Below are positions 15,243 to 23,416 of a DNA stretch of 49,978 nucleotides, one piece after another. Both the position numbers and the translations under genes were made by a program. Position 1 is the stretch's first letter. Each line of letters opens with the position of its first letter. Under the pieces are notes generated by a model. The model worked only from the letters and a program-made list of their open reading frames with translations, was not told the DNA's origin and made no database searches. Source of the stretch: Halomonas chromatireducens (lineage in GTDB: Bacteria > Pseudomonadota > Gammaproteobacteria > Pseudomonadales > Halomonadaceae); NCBI RefSeq assembly GCF_001545155.1, contig NZ_CP014226.1:2536354-2586331 (forward strand), read 5' to 3'.

Positions 15243-16547
15243 ATGAAACTGATCCACACCGCCGACTGGCACCTGGGCCAGACCTTCCACGGCCAGGAGC
15301 GCCATGTCGAGCATGGTGCCTTCCTCGACTGGCTGCTCCAGACCCTGGAAGCGCGACAGCCCGACGCCCTGCTGATCGCCGGCGATGTGTTCGACGTGGT
15401 CAACCCCTCCCTGCGCGCACAGGAGCAGCTCTACGGCTTCATCGTCGAGGCGCATCGTCGCCTGCCACGGCTCGACATCGTGATGATCGCCGGCAACCAC
15501 GACAGCGGCAGCCGCATCGAACTGCCCGGCCCACTGATGCGCCGCCTCAATGCCCATGCCCTCGGCCGGGTGAGCTGGTGCGACGACGGCAGCCTCGAGG
15601 CCGAGCGCCTGCTGGTGCCACTGACCGACGCCGCTGACGAGACCCGCGCCTGGTGCCTGGCGCTGCCCTTCCTGCGCCCCGCCGAGGTCACCGGCAACCG
15701 GCGCGAGAGCGCGACCGACGGCGAAGACGAAGGCGGCTACATCGCCGGTATCCAGCGCGTCCATCGGGAGCTGATCGACGCCGCCCGCCGGCAGCGCCGG
15801 CCCGGGCAGGCACTGGTGGCCATGAGCCACGCCCACCTGCGCGGCGCCCAGGTCTCCGAGCACAGCGAGCGGCCCATCGTGATCGGCGGCGAGGAGTCGA
15901 TCTCGGCGGCGCTGTTTCCCAACGACATCGCCTACGTGGCACTGGGCCACCTGCACCGTCCGCAGCAGGTCGGCGAGCCGCGCATCCGCTACAGCGGCAG
16001 CCCCCTGCCGATGGATTTCAGCGAGGCGAACTATCCACACCAGGTGGTGGAAGTCACCCTCGAGGGCGAGGCCCTGGTCGGCAGCGAGTCGATTGCCATT
16101 CCCCGGGCGGTGGAACTCCTGCGTGTCGGCCCCGCTCCACTGGACCAGGTATTGACCGAGCTGGAGGCCCTGCCACGCGAGGCCCAGGAAGCGACGCCGG
16201 AGCAGGAAGCCTCGGCCGGGGGCACCCTTCCCCGCGAACGCTGGCCCTGGCTCGAGGTGCGTGTCGAGCTCGACGCCCCCCGCCCCGACCTGCGCCACCG
16301 TATCGAGACGGCGCTGGCCGACTGCCCGGTGCGCTTGCTGCGCATTCACACCCGCTTTCCCACCGCCACCGGCGCCGGCCATGATCCACGGGTAACGCTG
16401 GAGAGCCTGGGCCCCCGCGCCCTGTTCGAACGTGCCTGGCAGGAGAGTTACGGCGCGATGCCGGACGCCGAGACCCTCCGCGACTTCGACGCCCTGTGCC
16501 AGGAGGTGCTGCATCAAGCGTCACCCAGTGAGGAAGGCAATCCATGA
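15243..16547 (+). CDS. sbcD: exonuclease SbcCD, nuclease subunit D
   Basis: The Mre11-type metallophosphoesterase of the SbcCD complex, 434 aa, which opens hairpins and trims protein-blocked DNA ends in the nucleoid. Metal ligands are visible: D8 and H10 in HTADWHLGQ, D48 in AGDVFD, N85-H86-D87 in GNHDSGS, then the His residues in MSHAHLRG (about 194) and LGHLHRP (about 236). The C-terminal capping domain follows. AGGGAAGAGG precedes the ATG. The stop overlaps the sbcC start (ATGA), giving coupled synthesis of both subunits. Confidence 0.95.
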   Translation: MKLIHTADWHLGQTFHGQERHVEHGAFLDWLLQTLEARQPDALLIAGDVFDVVNPSLRAQEQLYGFIVEAHRRLPRLDIVMIAGNHDSGSRIELPGPLMRRLNAHALGRVSWCDDGSLEAERLLVPLTDAADETRAWCLALPFLRPAEVTGNRRESATDGEDEGGYIAGIQRVHRELIDAARRQRRPGQALVAMSHAHLRGAQVSEHSERPIVIGGEESISAALFPNDIAYVALGHLHRPQQVGEPRIRYSGSPLPMDFSEANYPHQVVEVTLEGEALVGSESIAIPRAVELLRVGPAPLDQVLTELEALPREAQEATPEQEASAGGTLPRERWPWLEVRVELDAPRPDLRHRIETALADCPVRLLRIHTRFPTATGAGHDPRVTLESLGPRALFERAWQESYGAMPDAETLRDFDALCQEVLHQASPSEEGNP

Positions 16548-19500
16548 AGATCCTTGCCATTCGCCTCGAGAACCTCGCCTCCCTGGCCGGCAACCACGAG
16601 CTGGATTTTACCCAGCCGCCGCTGGCCGACGCCGGCCTCTTCGCCATCACCGGCCCCACCGGCGCCGGCAAGAGCACCCTGCTCGACGCCCTCTGCCTGG
16701 GGCTCTACGGCAACACCCCGCGGCTGCGCGGGGCACGCCAGGATCAGGCGCGCCTGCCAGACGTCGGCGACAGCGACGTGACCAGCTTCGATCCGCGGAC
16801 ATTGCTGCGCCGCGGTGCGGCTGGCGGCCACGCCGAGGTCGATTTCCTCGGCCGCGACGGGCATCGCTACCGGGCACGCTGGGCGGTGCGGCGGGCACGC
16901 GACAAGGCCGAAGGCCGCCTGCAGGCCGCCGAGCAATCACTCACTAACCTTGAGGACGGGCGTCTTCTCACCGCCCAGAAGCGGGAGTTCGACCGCCTCC
17001 TGCCCGAGGTGCTGGGGCTCAGCTTCGAGCAGTTCACCCGTGCCGTGCTGCTGGCCCAGAGCGAGTTTTCCGCCTTCCTCAAGGCCGACGACAACGACCG
17101 CAGCGACCTGCTGGAGCGACTGACCGGCACCACCGAATACTCCGCCATCTCCATGGCCGCCTATCGTCGTGCCAAGGAGGCGAAGGGCGTCGTCGATGCC
17201 CTGCTGGCCAGGCTGAACGACGATCTGCCCGCGGCCCCTGACGTAAGAGCCGAGCTGGAACGCGACTCCGAGACCACCCAGCAAGCCCTCACTCACCTGC
17301 AAAGGCAGGCGGAGTCGCTCAAGGCACAGCAGCGCTGGCACAGCGACGACGCCCACCTCAAGGCGGCCCATGTCGAGGGATTGGACCAGCAGCAGGTAGC
17401 CGACACCCATTGGCAAGCGCTGGCTGAGCAGCGTGCCGACCGCCACTGGCGCCGCCTGATGGCTCCCCGCCGCCAGGACCTCTCCCGTCAGGCCCGCCTG
17501 CCCGGGCTGATCGCCGAGGCAGAGCATGCCCGCCACACCACCCGCCAGGCGCTGGCTCGGGCCCAGCAGGAGGCGCAGGACGCTAGCGGCATCCACCGCC
17601 AGGCCGCCCTGGCCCTGGAGGCGGCCAACGAAGCGCGCCGCAAGGCCGAACCCGACCTGAACCAGGCTCGTGAACAGCACCACGCCCTGAACCAGCGGCG
17701 GCGCGAACTGGCTGAGCTGACTGCCGAATGCGAGCGTGCTCGGGAGCAGGCTGCTCGGTACCGCGAGCAGCATCGCCAGGAGCACGAAAGGCAGCAGCAG
17801 CGGCTCGAGCAGCAGCGCCAGTGGCAGGCCACCCCGGCCGAATTGATGGGGAGTCACACCTACCAGCCTGCCGCCCGCCAGGCCATTCAGCAGGCCCACG
17901 ACAGTGCCGCCAGCCGCCAGCTGGCCCTGGGCGAACTGCAGGGCGTCTGGCGCGAGTATCACGAGGCCGAGCGCGCTCATCGGCAGCGCGAAACGCGTCT
18001 CGCCGAAGCCCATGAACGCCTGGAGGCGCTGACCCGGGAGGGGCAGGCCGCCCGCCAGCGCCTGGAAGAGCGAAAGTCACGCCACGACAACTTGAGCGCC
18101 TTTATCGAACGGGCCCGGGCCGCCCGGAGCGACAGTGTGGTGATGCTCCGCGAAGGCCTGCAGGAAGGCGAGCCCTGTTCGGTATGCGGCGGGCGCGACC
18201 ATCCCTGGCGCCAGCATCCCCCGGCCACCCCCGAGGCGGCCCAGCTCGCCGCCCAACAGGCGGCAGAGGAGCACGAGCTCGATGACGCCCGGCAGAAGTG
18301 CGAGCAGGCACTGAATGCCCATCAGGAGCTGCAAGCGCAGTACAAGGTGGTGCGGGATACCCTGCAGCAGCACCAGAACGAGCAGCCGGCAGGCCAGGCG
18401 CGTCTGCAGGCGGCTCGCCAGGCACTCGATGCCCACCCGTTGACGGAGGAACTGACCCCCGTGGCGGCGGACGAGCGTGACGCCTGGCTGAGCCGGCAGC
18501 GCCAGAGCAGCAGCAACGAGCGCAATACCCACCAGGCCACCCTAGAACGGCTCCACCGCGCCGAGGCCGAACTGGCACCGCTGGAGGAGTCGCTGCGCCA
18601 GGGTGAGCTGGCGCTGACGCGCCTGACGACCGAGAAGACCAACGCCGAGGCACGGCTGGCCGAGCTGGACGCACGCCGCCCCGCCCTGCAGCGCCAGCAT
18701 GACGAGACCGCCGCCGCCCTGCGCACCCTGCTCGGCGACTACGCCACGCCGGAGGCCTGGCAGCAACGACTCGACCACACCGAGACCCAGGCCCGTCAGG
18801 CCCTGGATGCCGCCTTAAGCCGCCAACATGCTGCTGAACGAGAGCTGCAACGCCTGTCTCAGCGACTCGACCACCAAGAGCAGCAGCTCGGCACCTTGCA
18901 GCAAGAGAGCGACCAGCTCGTCCGCTCACTCAGCGAGTGGCGCCAGGCGCACCCCGAGCTGGACGATGCCACCCTCGCCCGCCTGCTGGCCCAGCCTCAG
19001 GAGGAAGCCGAACGCGACGAAGCCCGGCTGCAGGCGGCGGACGAGGCCAGCCAGCGCGCCGCCGCCACCCTGGCCGAACGCCGCTCCGCCCTGCTTCGCC
19101 ACCGCCGTGCCCAGGGGCTGGCCGATGACGAAAACGACGATGAGCTACTGGGCGAAGCGTGCGAAGCGAGGATCGCCAGGCGCCATGACGACCTGGCCGC
19201 TGAACGGGAAGCCCTTGAGCCCGGACTGCAGGAGGCCCAACGAAGGCGGGACGACGCGGTTCACGCCCTGCGCGACGACGAGCGCCGCCGGGCACGCCAA
19301 CAGGCCGGCCAGGCCGAACTGGAAGCGGCGCGCACCGAGCATCACCGCTGGGGGCGCATCAGCGAACTGATCGGTTCCGCCGACGGCAAGGCCTTCCGCC
19401 GCATCGCCCAGGCCTACAACCTGGAACTGCTGCTCGACCACGCCAACGCCCACCTGGCCAACCTCGCCCCACGCTATCGCATGGCCCGGGGCGGCAGCCC

Positions 19501-19846
19501 GCTGGGAATGCTGGTCATCGATCATGACATGGGCGACGAGCAGCGCTCCGCGCACTCCCTCTCCGGCGGCGAAACCTTCCTCGTCTCCCTGGCACTGGCC
19601 CTGGGTCTGGCGTCGATGGCCTCGGGCAACCTGGTGATCGAGTCGCTGTTCATCGACGAAGGCTTCGGCAGCCTCGACCCGCAGTCGCTGGCACTGGCCA
19701 TGGACGCCCTCGACGGCCTGCAGGCCCAGGGACGACGCGTCGGCGTGATCTCGCATATCCAGGAGATGCATGAACGCATACCGGTGCAGATCAAGGTGGA
19801 ACCGCTGGGGAACGGCGCCAGCCGGGCAAGACTGGTGAGTGCTTGA
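16544..19846 (+). CDS. sbcC: exonuclease SbcCD, ATPase/SMC-like subunit C
   Basis: The Rad50-like partner of SbcD, 1100 aa. It has a split ABC ATPase with Walker A GPTGAGKST (37-45) at the N-terminus, and signature LSGGE (1006-1010) and Walker B LFIDEGFGSLD (from 1035) at the C-terminus. Between them is a very long Ala/Arg/Glu/Gln-rich coiled coil interrupted by the zinc hook C545-S-V-C548, which joins two molecules. The coding strand is repetitive and GC-rich, as expected of coiled coil in this genome. It dimerises with SbcD, tethers DNA ends and couples ATP use to hairpin cleavage. Confidence 0.95.
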   Translation: MKILAIRLENLASLAGNHELDFTQPPLADAGLFAITGPTGAGKSTLLDALCLGLYGNTPRLRGARQDQARLPDVGDSDVTSFDPRTLLRRGAAGGHAEVDFLGRDGHRYRARWAVRRARDKAEGRLQAAEQSLTNLEDGRLLTAQKREFDRLLPEVLGLSFEQFTRAVLLAQSEFSAFLKADDNDRSDLLERLTGTTEYSAISMAAYRRAKEAKGVVDALLARLNDDLPAAPDVRAELERDSETTQQALTHLQRQAESLKAQQRWHSDDAHLKAAHVEGLDQQQVADTHWQALAEQRADRHWRRLMAPRRQDLSRQARLPGLIAEAEHARHTTRQALARAQQEAQDASGIHRQAALALEAANEARRKAEPDLNQAREQHHALNQRRRELAELTAECERAREQAARYREQHRQEHERQQQRLEQQRQWQATPAELMGSHTYQPAARQAIQQAHDSAASRQLALGELQGVWREYHEAERAHRQRETRLAEAHERLEALTREGQAARQRLEERKSRHDNLSAFIERARAARSDSVVMLREGLQEGEPCSVCGGRDHPWRQHPPATPEAAQLAAQQAAEEHELDDARQKCEQALNAHQELQAQYKVVRDTLQQHQNEQPAGQARLQAARQALDAHPLTEELTPVAADERDAWLSRQRQSSSNERNTHQATLERLHRAEAELAPLEESLRQGELALTRLTTEKTNAEARLAELDARRPALQRQHDETAAALRTLLGDYATPEAWQQRLDHTETQARQALDAALSRQHAAERELQRLSQRLDHQEQQLGTLQQESDQLVRSLSEWRQAHPELDDATLARLLAQPQEEAERDEARLQAADEASQRAAATLAERRSALLRHRRAQGLADDENDDELLGEACEARIARRHDDLAAEREALEPGLQEAQRRRDDAVHALRDDERRRARQQAGQAELEAARTEHHRWGRISELIGSADGKAFRRIAQAYNLELLLDHANAHLANLAPRYRMARGGSPLGMLVIDHDMGDEQRSAHSLSGGETFLVSLALALGLASMASGNLVIESLFIDEGFGSLDPQSLALAMDALDGLQAQGRRVGVISHIQEMHERIPVQIKVEPLGNGASRARLVSA

Positions 19847-19948
19847 AGAGAATAGCTCAGCGCGCCGGGAGTTGACCCGGCAGCCGACTCACTTCCTCCA
19901 ACTCCTTATCCCGATAGACATTTTTCAAGTTCACCAGGGCAATCGCAA

Positions 19949-20167
19949 TCAACTTAGCTTTCTTGTGACCGTGCAGTGGCACACATCACCATCGATGCTA
20001 TCAATGCGAACAACAACTGGGCGATCCTCAGCCGGATCTTCGGTAAACAGGAGCCAGCTATTGGAATCGAGCCCCCGGACATATTCCCTGCCCACCTCAG
20101 GCTCCTTCACCTGATCAGTACCAATCTTCGTGGTCATGCCAACCTCAAGACGTCTTATATCTTGCAT
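19949..20167 (-). CDS. small hypothetical protein (72 aa)
   Basis: I do not recognise it. The ATG has an AGGAG site 7 nt upstream, and the product is acidic (MQDIRRLEVG..., several DxE pairs) with the pattern of a small beta-barrel (REYVRGL, SWLLF, PVVVRIDSI, CHCTVTRKL). It is convergent with sbcC, 102 nt away. The good ribosome-binding site and soluble composition favour a real gene, but nothing else confirms it. Confidence 0.5.
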   Translation of the reverse strand: MQDIRRLEVGMTTKIGTDQVKEPEVGREYVRGLDSNSWLLFTEDPAEDRPVVVRIDSIDGDVCHCTVTRKLS

Positions 20168-20499
20168 GGGCTTCTCCTATATCAAAGAAAACAGAACAAC
20201 ACCTGCCAAGGCCGGCTCGGTGCGTCTTCGTGCTGCCACCACCATACCTTGAAACCAGCGCGATGAGGGGTCAGCAGCAAACGCCTTGCATGGTAATCGG
20301 CTATATTTTTCGGCTTCTTCGTCGTTGGTTGTGGAATTCGTCCCATGAGCTGGACCAGGGTGGGGCGCCATCCTCGGACGATTCAGTGGGGCGTCATTCC
20401 CGGGCTATGTTGCACTGCACAAAAATTCCTGTTATTGTGCAATGCAGCAGAACGGAAATCTCCCGTTCCATCGCATTCAGAACCCCGGAGGTTCTCATC
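20168..20499. other. intergenic region upstream of the phasin gene
   Basis: This 332-nt gap between two divergent genes contains the phasin promoter and operator sites in its right third. Bases 20168-20405 have AT-richer patches but no gene or repeat that I can support. Two overlapping open frames here have no ribosome-binding site and no family resemblance. Confidence 0.6.
20408..20449 (+). promoter_or_regulatory. phasin promoter overlapped by two inverted 15-bp operator-like sites
   Basis: A sigma-70-type pair, TTGCAC (20410-20415) and TATTGT (20433-20438), is separated by 17 nt. TGTTGCACTGCACAA (20408-20422) covers the -35, and TTGTGCAATGCAGCA (20435-20449), its inverted near-copy with 13 of 15 matching positions, covers the -10 and start site. 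TGCA-rich operators of this type are associated with PhaR-like repressors of phasin genes. Binding would block the promoter until PHA granules titrate the repressor. The PhaR assignment is inferred; no phaR gene is in the window. Confidence 0.65.
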
Positions 20500-20922
20500 A
20501 TGACCAACGCATTCGCATTCGACGCCAAGCAATTCGACACCGCCCAGCTTGAGTCCATTTTCTTCGCTCCGGCGCGCGCCTTCGCCGCCCTCTCCGTCGA
20601 CTTCACCGAAAAGCTGATCAATACCCAGCTTGAGGCCACCAAAGCCTATGCCGACATCAACCTGACGCAGCTGCGCAGCCTGACAGAGGTCAAGGACGCC
20701 GAAGGCCTGAAGAGCTATCTGGAAGGCCAGCAGCAGGTGGTCCAGGACCTGACTGAGCGCCTGAAGGGCGATGCCGAGAAGGTAGTGACCCTGCAGCAGG
20801 AATTCGCTCAGGAAAGCCAGAAGTTGACCGAAAGCAGCATCGAGCAGGCCAAGGAAAGCGCCAAAGAGACTTCCGAGACCGCCACCAAGGCCGTCAAGGA
20901 AGCCACTCCCAAGGCCAAGTAA
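20500..20922 (+). CDS. phasin family protein (PHA granule-associated)
   Basis: A 140-aa amphipathic helical protein that coats polyhydroxyalkanoate granules. It starts MTNAFAFDAKQFDTAQLESIFFAPARAFAALSVDFTEKL, the phasin-2-like pattern, continues as uninterrupted helix rich in Gln, Glu and Lys, and ends with a Lys/Ala/Thr tail (KAVKEATPKAK) like other phasins. The ATG has GGAGG 8 nt upstream. A longer in-frame start at 20230 would run through the promoter and is rejected. It is monocistronic, with a terminator 40 nt after its stop. Its presence implies that this organism stores PHA. Confidence 0.88.
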   Translation: MTNAFAFDAKQFDTAQLESIFFAPARAFAALSVDFTEKLINTQLEATKAYADINLTQLRSLTEVKDAEGLKSYLEGQQQVVQDLTERLKGDAEKVVTLQQEFAQESQKLTESSIEQAKESAKETSETATKAVKEATPKAK

Positions 20923-20961
20923 GCCTTTGCCCCCGCCGGGGGCCACGATGACGCCACATCC

Positions 20962-20994
20962 CAGGCCGCCGATCCATGATCGGCGGCCTGTTTT
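20962..20994 (+). terminator. intrinsic terminator after the phasin gene
   Basis: A 13-bp perfect stem, CAGGCCGCCGATC with GATCGGCGGCCTG, with a CAT loop is followed immediately by TTTT. A smaller GCCCCCG/CGGGGGC hairpin lies just before it. Confidence 0.9.
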
Positions 20995-21086
20995 CGATCA
21001 GGGGGGTAGCAGATCGCAAGTTTCGCGAAACGACGCGGCTGGCTCGGCTATGCTGGATGAGTCAAGTAAAACCTACGGGAGGCGTC

Positions 21087-21965
21087 ATGAGGGGATTTAC
21101 ATTGCACGGCGTGCGTTACCTGGGCCTGGTGCTGCTGTTGGCGCTTGCCAGTCCGGCGCTGGCAGACGAAGTCAACTGGCCGCGGATGGTCGATTCGGCA
21201 GACGGCGTACCGATTGCCTACGAGGTGCAGGGACGCGGCGAACCGACGCTCGTCTTCATTCATGGCTGGAGCTGCGACGGGCGGTACTGGCGCGGGCAGC
21301 TGCCGTACTTCTCTCAGACGCATCGCGTCGTAACGATCGACCTCGCAGGGCACGGTCATTCTGGCCTGGGGCGTGAGTCCTACACCATGCCGGCCTTCGG
21401 CGAGGACGTGAAGGCGGTGCTGGATGACCTGGAAGTGGAGCAGGCGATCCTTATCGGACACTCCATGGGCGGGCCGGTCAGCGTGGAAGCGGCACGCCTG
21501 ATGCCGGAGCGCGTGATCGGGATCGTTGGCGTCGACACTTTCCATCATGTCGCACCGCAAATGACCCAGTCCGATCTCGAGGACATGCTATCGCCCATGC
21601 AACAAGATTTTACCGGCGCCGCTCGCCATTTCGTGGCATCAATGTTTCTCGAGAGCACCGATCCCGAGCTGCGCGACTGGGTCGTGCATGACATGACAGC
21701 CGCTGTACCAGAAGTGGCCCTCAGTGCATTCCAGGACATGGGAACACGCCACATCGACGGGGAAGCGGCGCAGCACTTCGCGGAGCTGACGGTACCGGTA
21801 GTCGCCATCAATGCCGACATGTGGCCGACCGACGTCGAAGCCAACCGGCAGCTCCTGCCCGAGTTCGATGCCGTTATCATGGAAGATACCGACCACTTCC
21901 TGCACATGGCCAGGCCGGAGGCCTTCAACCGTGAGCTGGAGCGGATGATCGGCACGCCGCCATGA
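21087..21965 (+). CDS. exported alpha/beta hydrolase
   Basis: A 292-aa serine hydrolase with an N-terminal signal peptide (YLGLVLLLALASPALA, cleavage near residue 26), so it acts in the periplasm. The oxyanion-hole HG is at 59-60 (VFIHGWSCDG), the nucleophile S126 sits in GHSMGG, and the catalytic His is about 270 in DTDHFLHM, with an Asp about 25 residues earlier (INADMWPTD). The ATG has a GGGAGG site; a longer frame from 20976 overlaps the phasin terminator and is rejected. The substrate is unknown; esterase, lactonase and epoxide-hydrolase relatives share this layout. Confidence 0.85.
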   Translation: MRGFTLHGVRYLGLVLLLALASPALADEVNWPRMVDSADGVPIAYEVQGRGEPTLVFIHGWSCDGRYWRGQLPYFSQTHRVVTIDLAGHGHSGLGRESYTMPAFGEDVKAVLDDLEVEQAILIGHSMGGPVSVEAARLMPERVIGIVGVDTFHHVAPQMTQSDLEDMLSPMQQDFTGAARHFVASMFLESTDPELRDWVVHDMTAAVPEVALSAFQDMGTRHIDGEAAQHFAELTVPVVAINADMWPTDVEANRQLLPEFDAVIMEDTDHFLHMARPEAFNRELERMIGTPP

Positions 21966-22072
21966 CAGCCGAGGGTGGCAGGCAAGATCTGGCGCCTGGA
22001 ACTGAATTGCTGGAAAGGTCTGAACTGGACGGCAGGCAGAATGGCATTGCGCCACCCCTAACAGGTACAATA

Positions 22073-22100
22073 TCCTGTACGTACCGATTCATGTACAGGA
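22073..22100 (+). promoter_or_regulatory. YefM-YoeB operator-like inverted repeat
   Basis: TCCTGTAC (22073-22080) and GTACAGGA (22093-22100) form an inverted repeat with a 12-nt spacer, just upstream of the yefM ribosome-binding site. A further ACAGG (22061-22065) pairs with the left arm. In E. coli, YefM-YoeB binds palindromes built on TGTACA cores, and the same core is recognisable here. A possible -10, TACAAT (22066-22071), lies next to it. Binding by the complex would give autorepression. Confidence 0.65.
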
Positions 22101-22108
22101 GAAAGCGA

Positions 22109-22363
22109 GTGGAAGCCATCAGCTACACCGCCGCCCGCACCCATCTGGCCAAGACCATGCAACAGGTCTGCGAGGACCATGCGCCGGTGATCATCACTCG
22201 CAGCAGAGCCGACTCCGTGGTGATGATGTCGCTGGAGGACTACGAAGCCCTTCAGGAAACCGCTTACCTGCTGCGCTCGCCAAAGAACGCCCGCCGCCTG
22301 CTCGAATCCATCGCCCAACTGGAAGATGACAAGGGTCAGGAGCGGGAGCTCATCGAGGAATGA
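22109..22363 (+). CDS. yefM: YefM-family antitoxin
   Basis: An 84-aa Phd/YefM antitoxin. The N-terminal DNA-binding part is EAISYTAARTHLAKTMQQVCEDHAPVIITR and the typical VVMMSLEDYEALQETAYLL follows; the C-terminal acidic, flexible tail (DKGQERELIEE) is the part that wraps around the toxin. GTG at 22109 is chosen, with AGGAG 7-8 nt upstream; earlier starts would add unrelated sequence across the operator. It overlaps the toxin gene by four bases, so antitoxin is made first. It should neutralise YoeB and repress its own promoter. Confidence 0.92.
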   Translation: MEAISYTAARTHLAKTMQQVCEDHAPVIITRSRADSVVMMSLEDYEALQETAYLLRSPKNARRLLESIAQLEDDKGQERELIEE

Positions 22364-22614
22364 AGCTGACATTCTCCGAGCACGCCTGGGAGGAGTATCT
22401 CTACTGGCAGAAGACCGACAAGAAGGTGCTCCGCAGAATCAATCAGCTCATCAAGGAGATCCAGCGCACCCCCTTCGAGGGCATCGGCAAGCCGGAACCG
22501 TTGAAACACGGCCTGGCAGGCTACTGGTCTCGCAGAATCAACGACGAGCACCGTATCGTTTACAAGGTCACGGAGGATGCGCTGTTGATTGCACAGCTGC
22601 GCTATCACTACTGA
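22360..22614 (+). CDS. yoeB: YoeB-family toxin, translation-dependent mRNA interferase
   Basis: An 84-aa RelE-superfamily RNase that cuts mRNA in the ribosomal A site. All the key residues of E. coli YoeB are at the same positions: E46, R65, H83 and the terminal Y84 (RYHY). The length is identical to the E. coli protein. It overlaps the antitoxin gene by ATGA. The toxin appears intact and therefore should be active when free of YefM. Confidence 0.95.
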   Translation: MKLTFSEHAWEEYLYWQKTDKKVLRRINQLIKEIQRTPFEGIGKPEPLKHGLAGYWSRRINDEHRIVYKVTEDALLIAQLRYHY

Positions 22615-22628
22615 CCCGCGAGACGACC

Positions 22629-22979
22629 TCAGAGTGCTTCATCGTCCAAGATGGGCCCAGCCAGCGTATCGATCATCACGCTGTGGCACTCCACCTCGAA
22701 CCACTCATCGAAGCGTTTCAGGGTGCGCTTCGGCCAAAGCGAAGGATCGGCGTACCATGCCTCCAGCTCCGACTCGAACAGGTTGCGCCAATTGGCCTTG
22801 AGCCATCGCCTTACCTCCTCGGGCGATTCGGAGACCTCATCGCTCACCAGGTAGACGATGCGGTCGCGGTTGACCTCTTCCGCAGTGACTGGGCTGCCAC
22901 CCGGCGAGGGATCGGCATCGTTGATCCACTGCACGGCTGGGGCCTTGTGGCGAAGTAATAGAGCTGATCGATTCAACAT
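22629..22979 (-). CDS. conserved hypothetical protein
   Basis: A 116-aa soluble protein I can place only as a recurring proteobacterial hypothetical. The recognisable stretch is VSDEVSESPEEVRRWLKANWRNLFESELEAWYADPSLWP, followed by a Trp-rich C-terminus (FDEWFEVECHSVMIDTL). GAGGG lies 7-8 nt before the ATG. It lies 9 nt downstream of an LprI-like gene on the same strand and is probably co-transcribed. It is convergent with yoeB, 14 nt away. No function is known. Confidence 0.75.
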   Translation of the reverse strand: MLNRSALLLRHKAPAVQWINDADPSPGGSPVTAEEVNRDRIVYLVSDEVSESPEEVRRWLKANWRNLFESELEAWYADPSLWPKRTLKRFDEWFEVECHSVMIDTLAGPILDDEAL

Positions 22980-22988
22980 GGTTTTCCC

Positions 22989-23369
22989 TCACCAACCCCG
23001 GAGATTTTCGAGCTCTTGTGCTCGCTCTGCGGTCTCGCGCAACACACACTCATTCGAGGCGACCATCGCCAGTGTCCCGCCAGCGGTAGCATAGAACTGG
23101 CAGTTGGCATCCCGATACTGAATCCACAGACGCTGGGCTGCGAGAAGCTCCTGACGGCGCTCTTCCGCAATTTCGCTACGCAGCTTCTGATAGGCACCAT
23201 TCAGGCGAGCGTCCTGCGTCCTGATTTCCTCGCTGATGCAGTTCATCATATTGATGGTGACCCCGCCCGATTCCGCCATGCAACTGCCATAGCGCCCGGT
23301 GTAGAGTTCGTCTGCCTGAGCCATCGAGACAGCTCCCAGGCACAAGGCCGCTGCGATAGAACGTTTCAT
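22989..23369 (-). CDS. LprI/DUF1311 family periplasmic protein
   Basis: A 126-aa exported protein. The signal peptide (MKRSIAAALCLGAVSMAQA) is followed by a small Cys-containing helical domain: CMAESGGVTINMMNCISEEIRTQDARLNGAYQKL, then LLAAQRLWIQYRDANCQFY and NECVLRETAERAQEL. This matches the DUF1311 group related to LprI, some members of which inhibit lysozyme. The second of two tandem ATGs (23369) has the better spacing from GGAGG. It lies 47 nt after hsdS and 9 nt before the next gene. A role as lysozyme inhibitor is a family-level guess. Confidence 0.82.
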   Translation of the reverse strand: MKRSIAAALCLGAVSMAQADELYTGRYGSCMAESGGVTINMMNCISEEIRTQDARLNGAYQKLRSEIAEERRQELLAAQRLWIQYRDANCQFYATAGGTLAMVASNECVLRETAERAQELENLRGW

Positions 23370-23416
23370 CATGACCTCCCTCCCCCTCAATGCGACAGTT
23401 TTTCCGGAGATGGCAT

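Noticed and set aside
15219..16517. A 432-codon open frame antisense to sbcD
   Set aside because: It mirrors sbcD's codon pattern in a GC-rich genome. No ribosome-binding site or domain is seen, and sbcD is unambiguous.
16937..18013. Long antisense frame in sbcC rich in Leu/Gly/Val, looking like a membrane protein
   Set aside because: It is the complement of the Gln/Arg/Ala coiled-coil codons of SbcC.
20230..20499. N-terminal extension of the phasin gene
   Set aside because: It would run across a -35/-10 pair and operators. The internal ATG at 20500 has a GGAGG site and starts with a typical phasin N-terminus.
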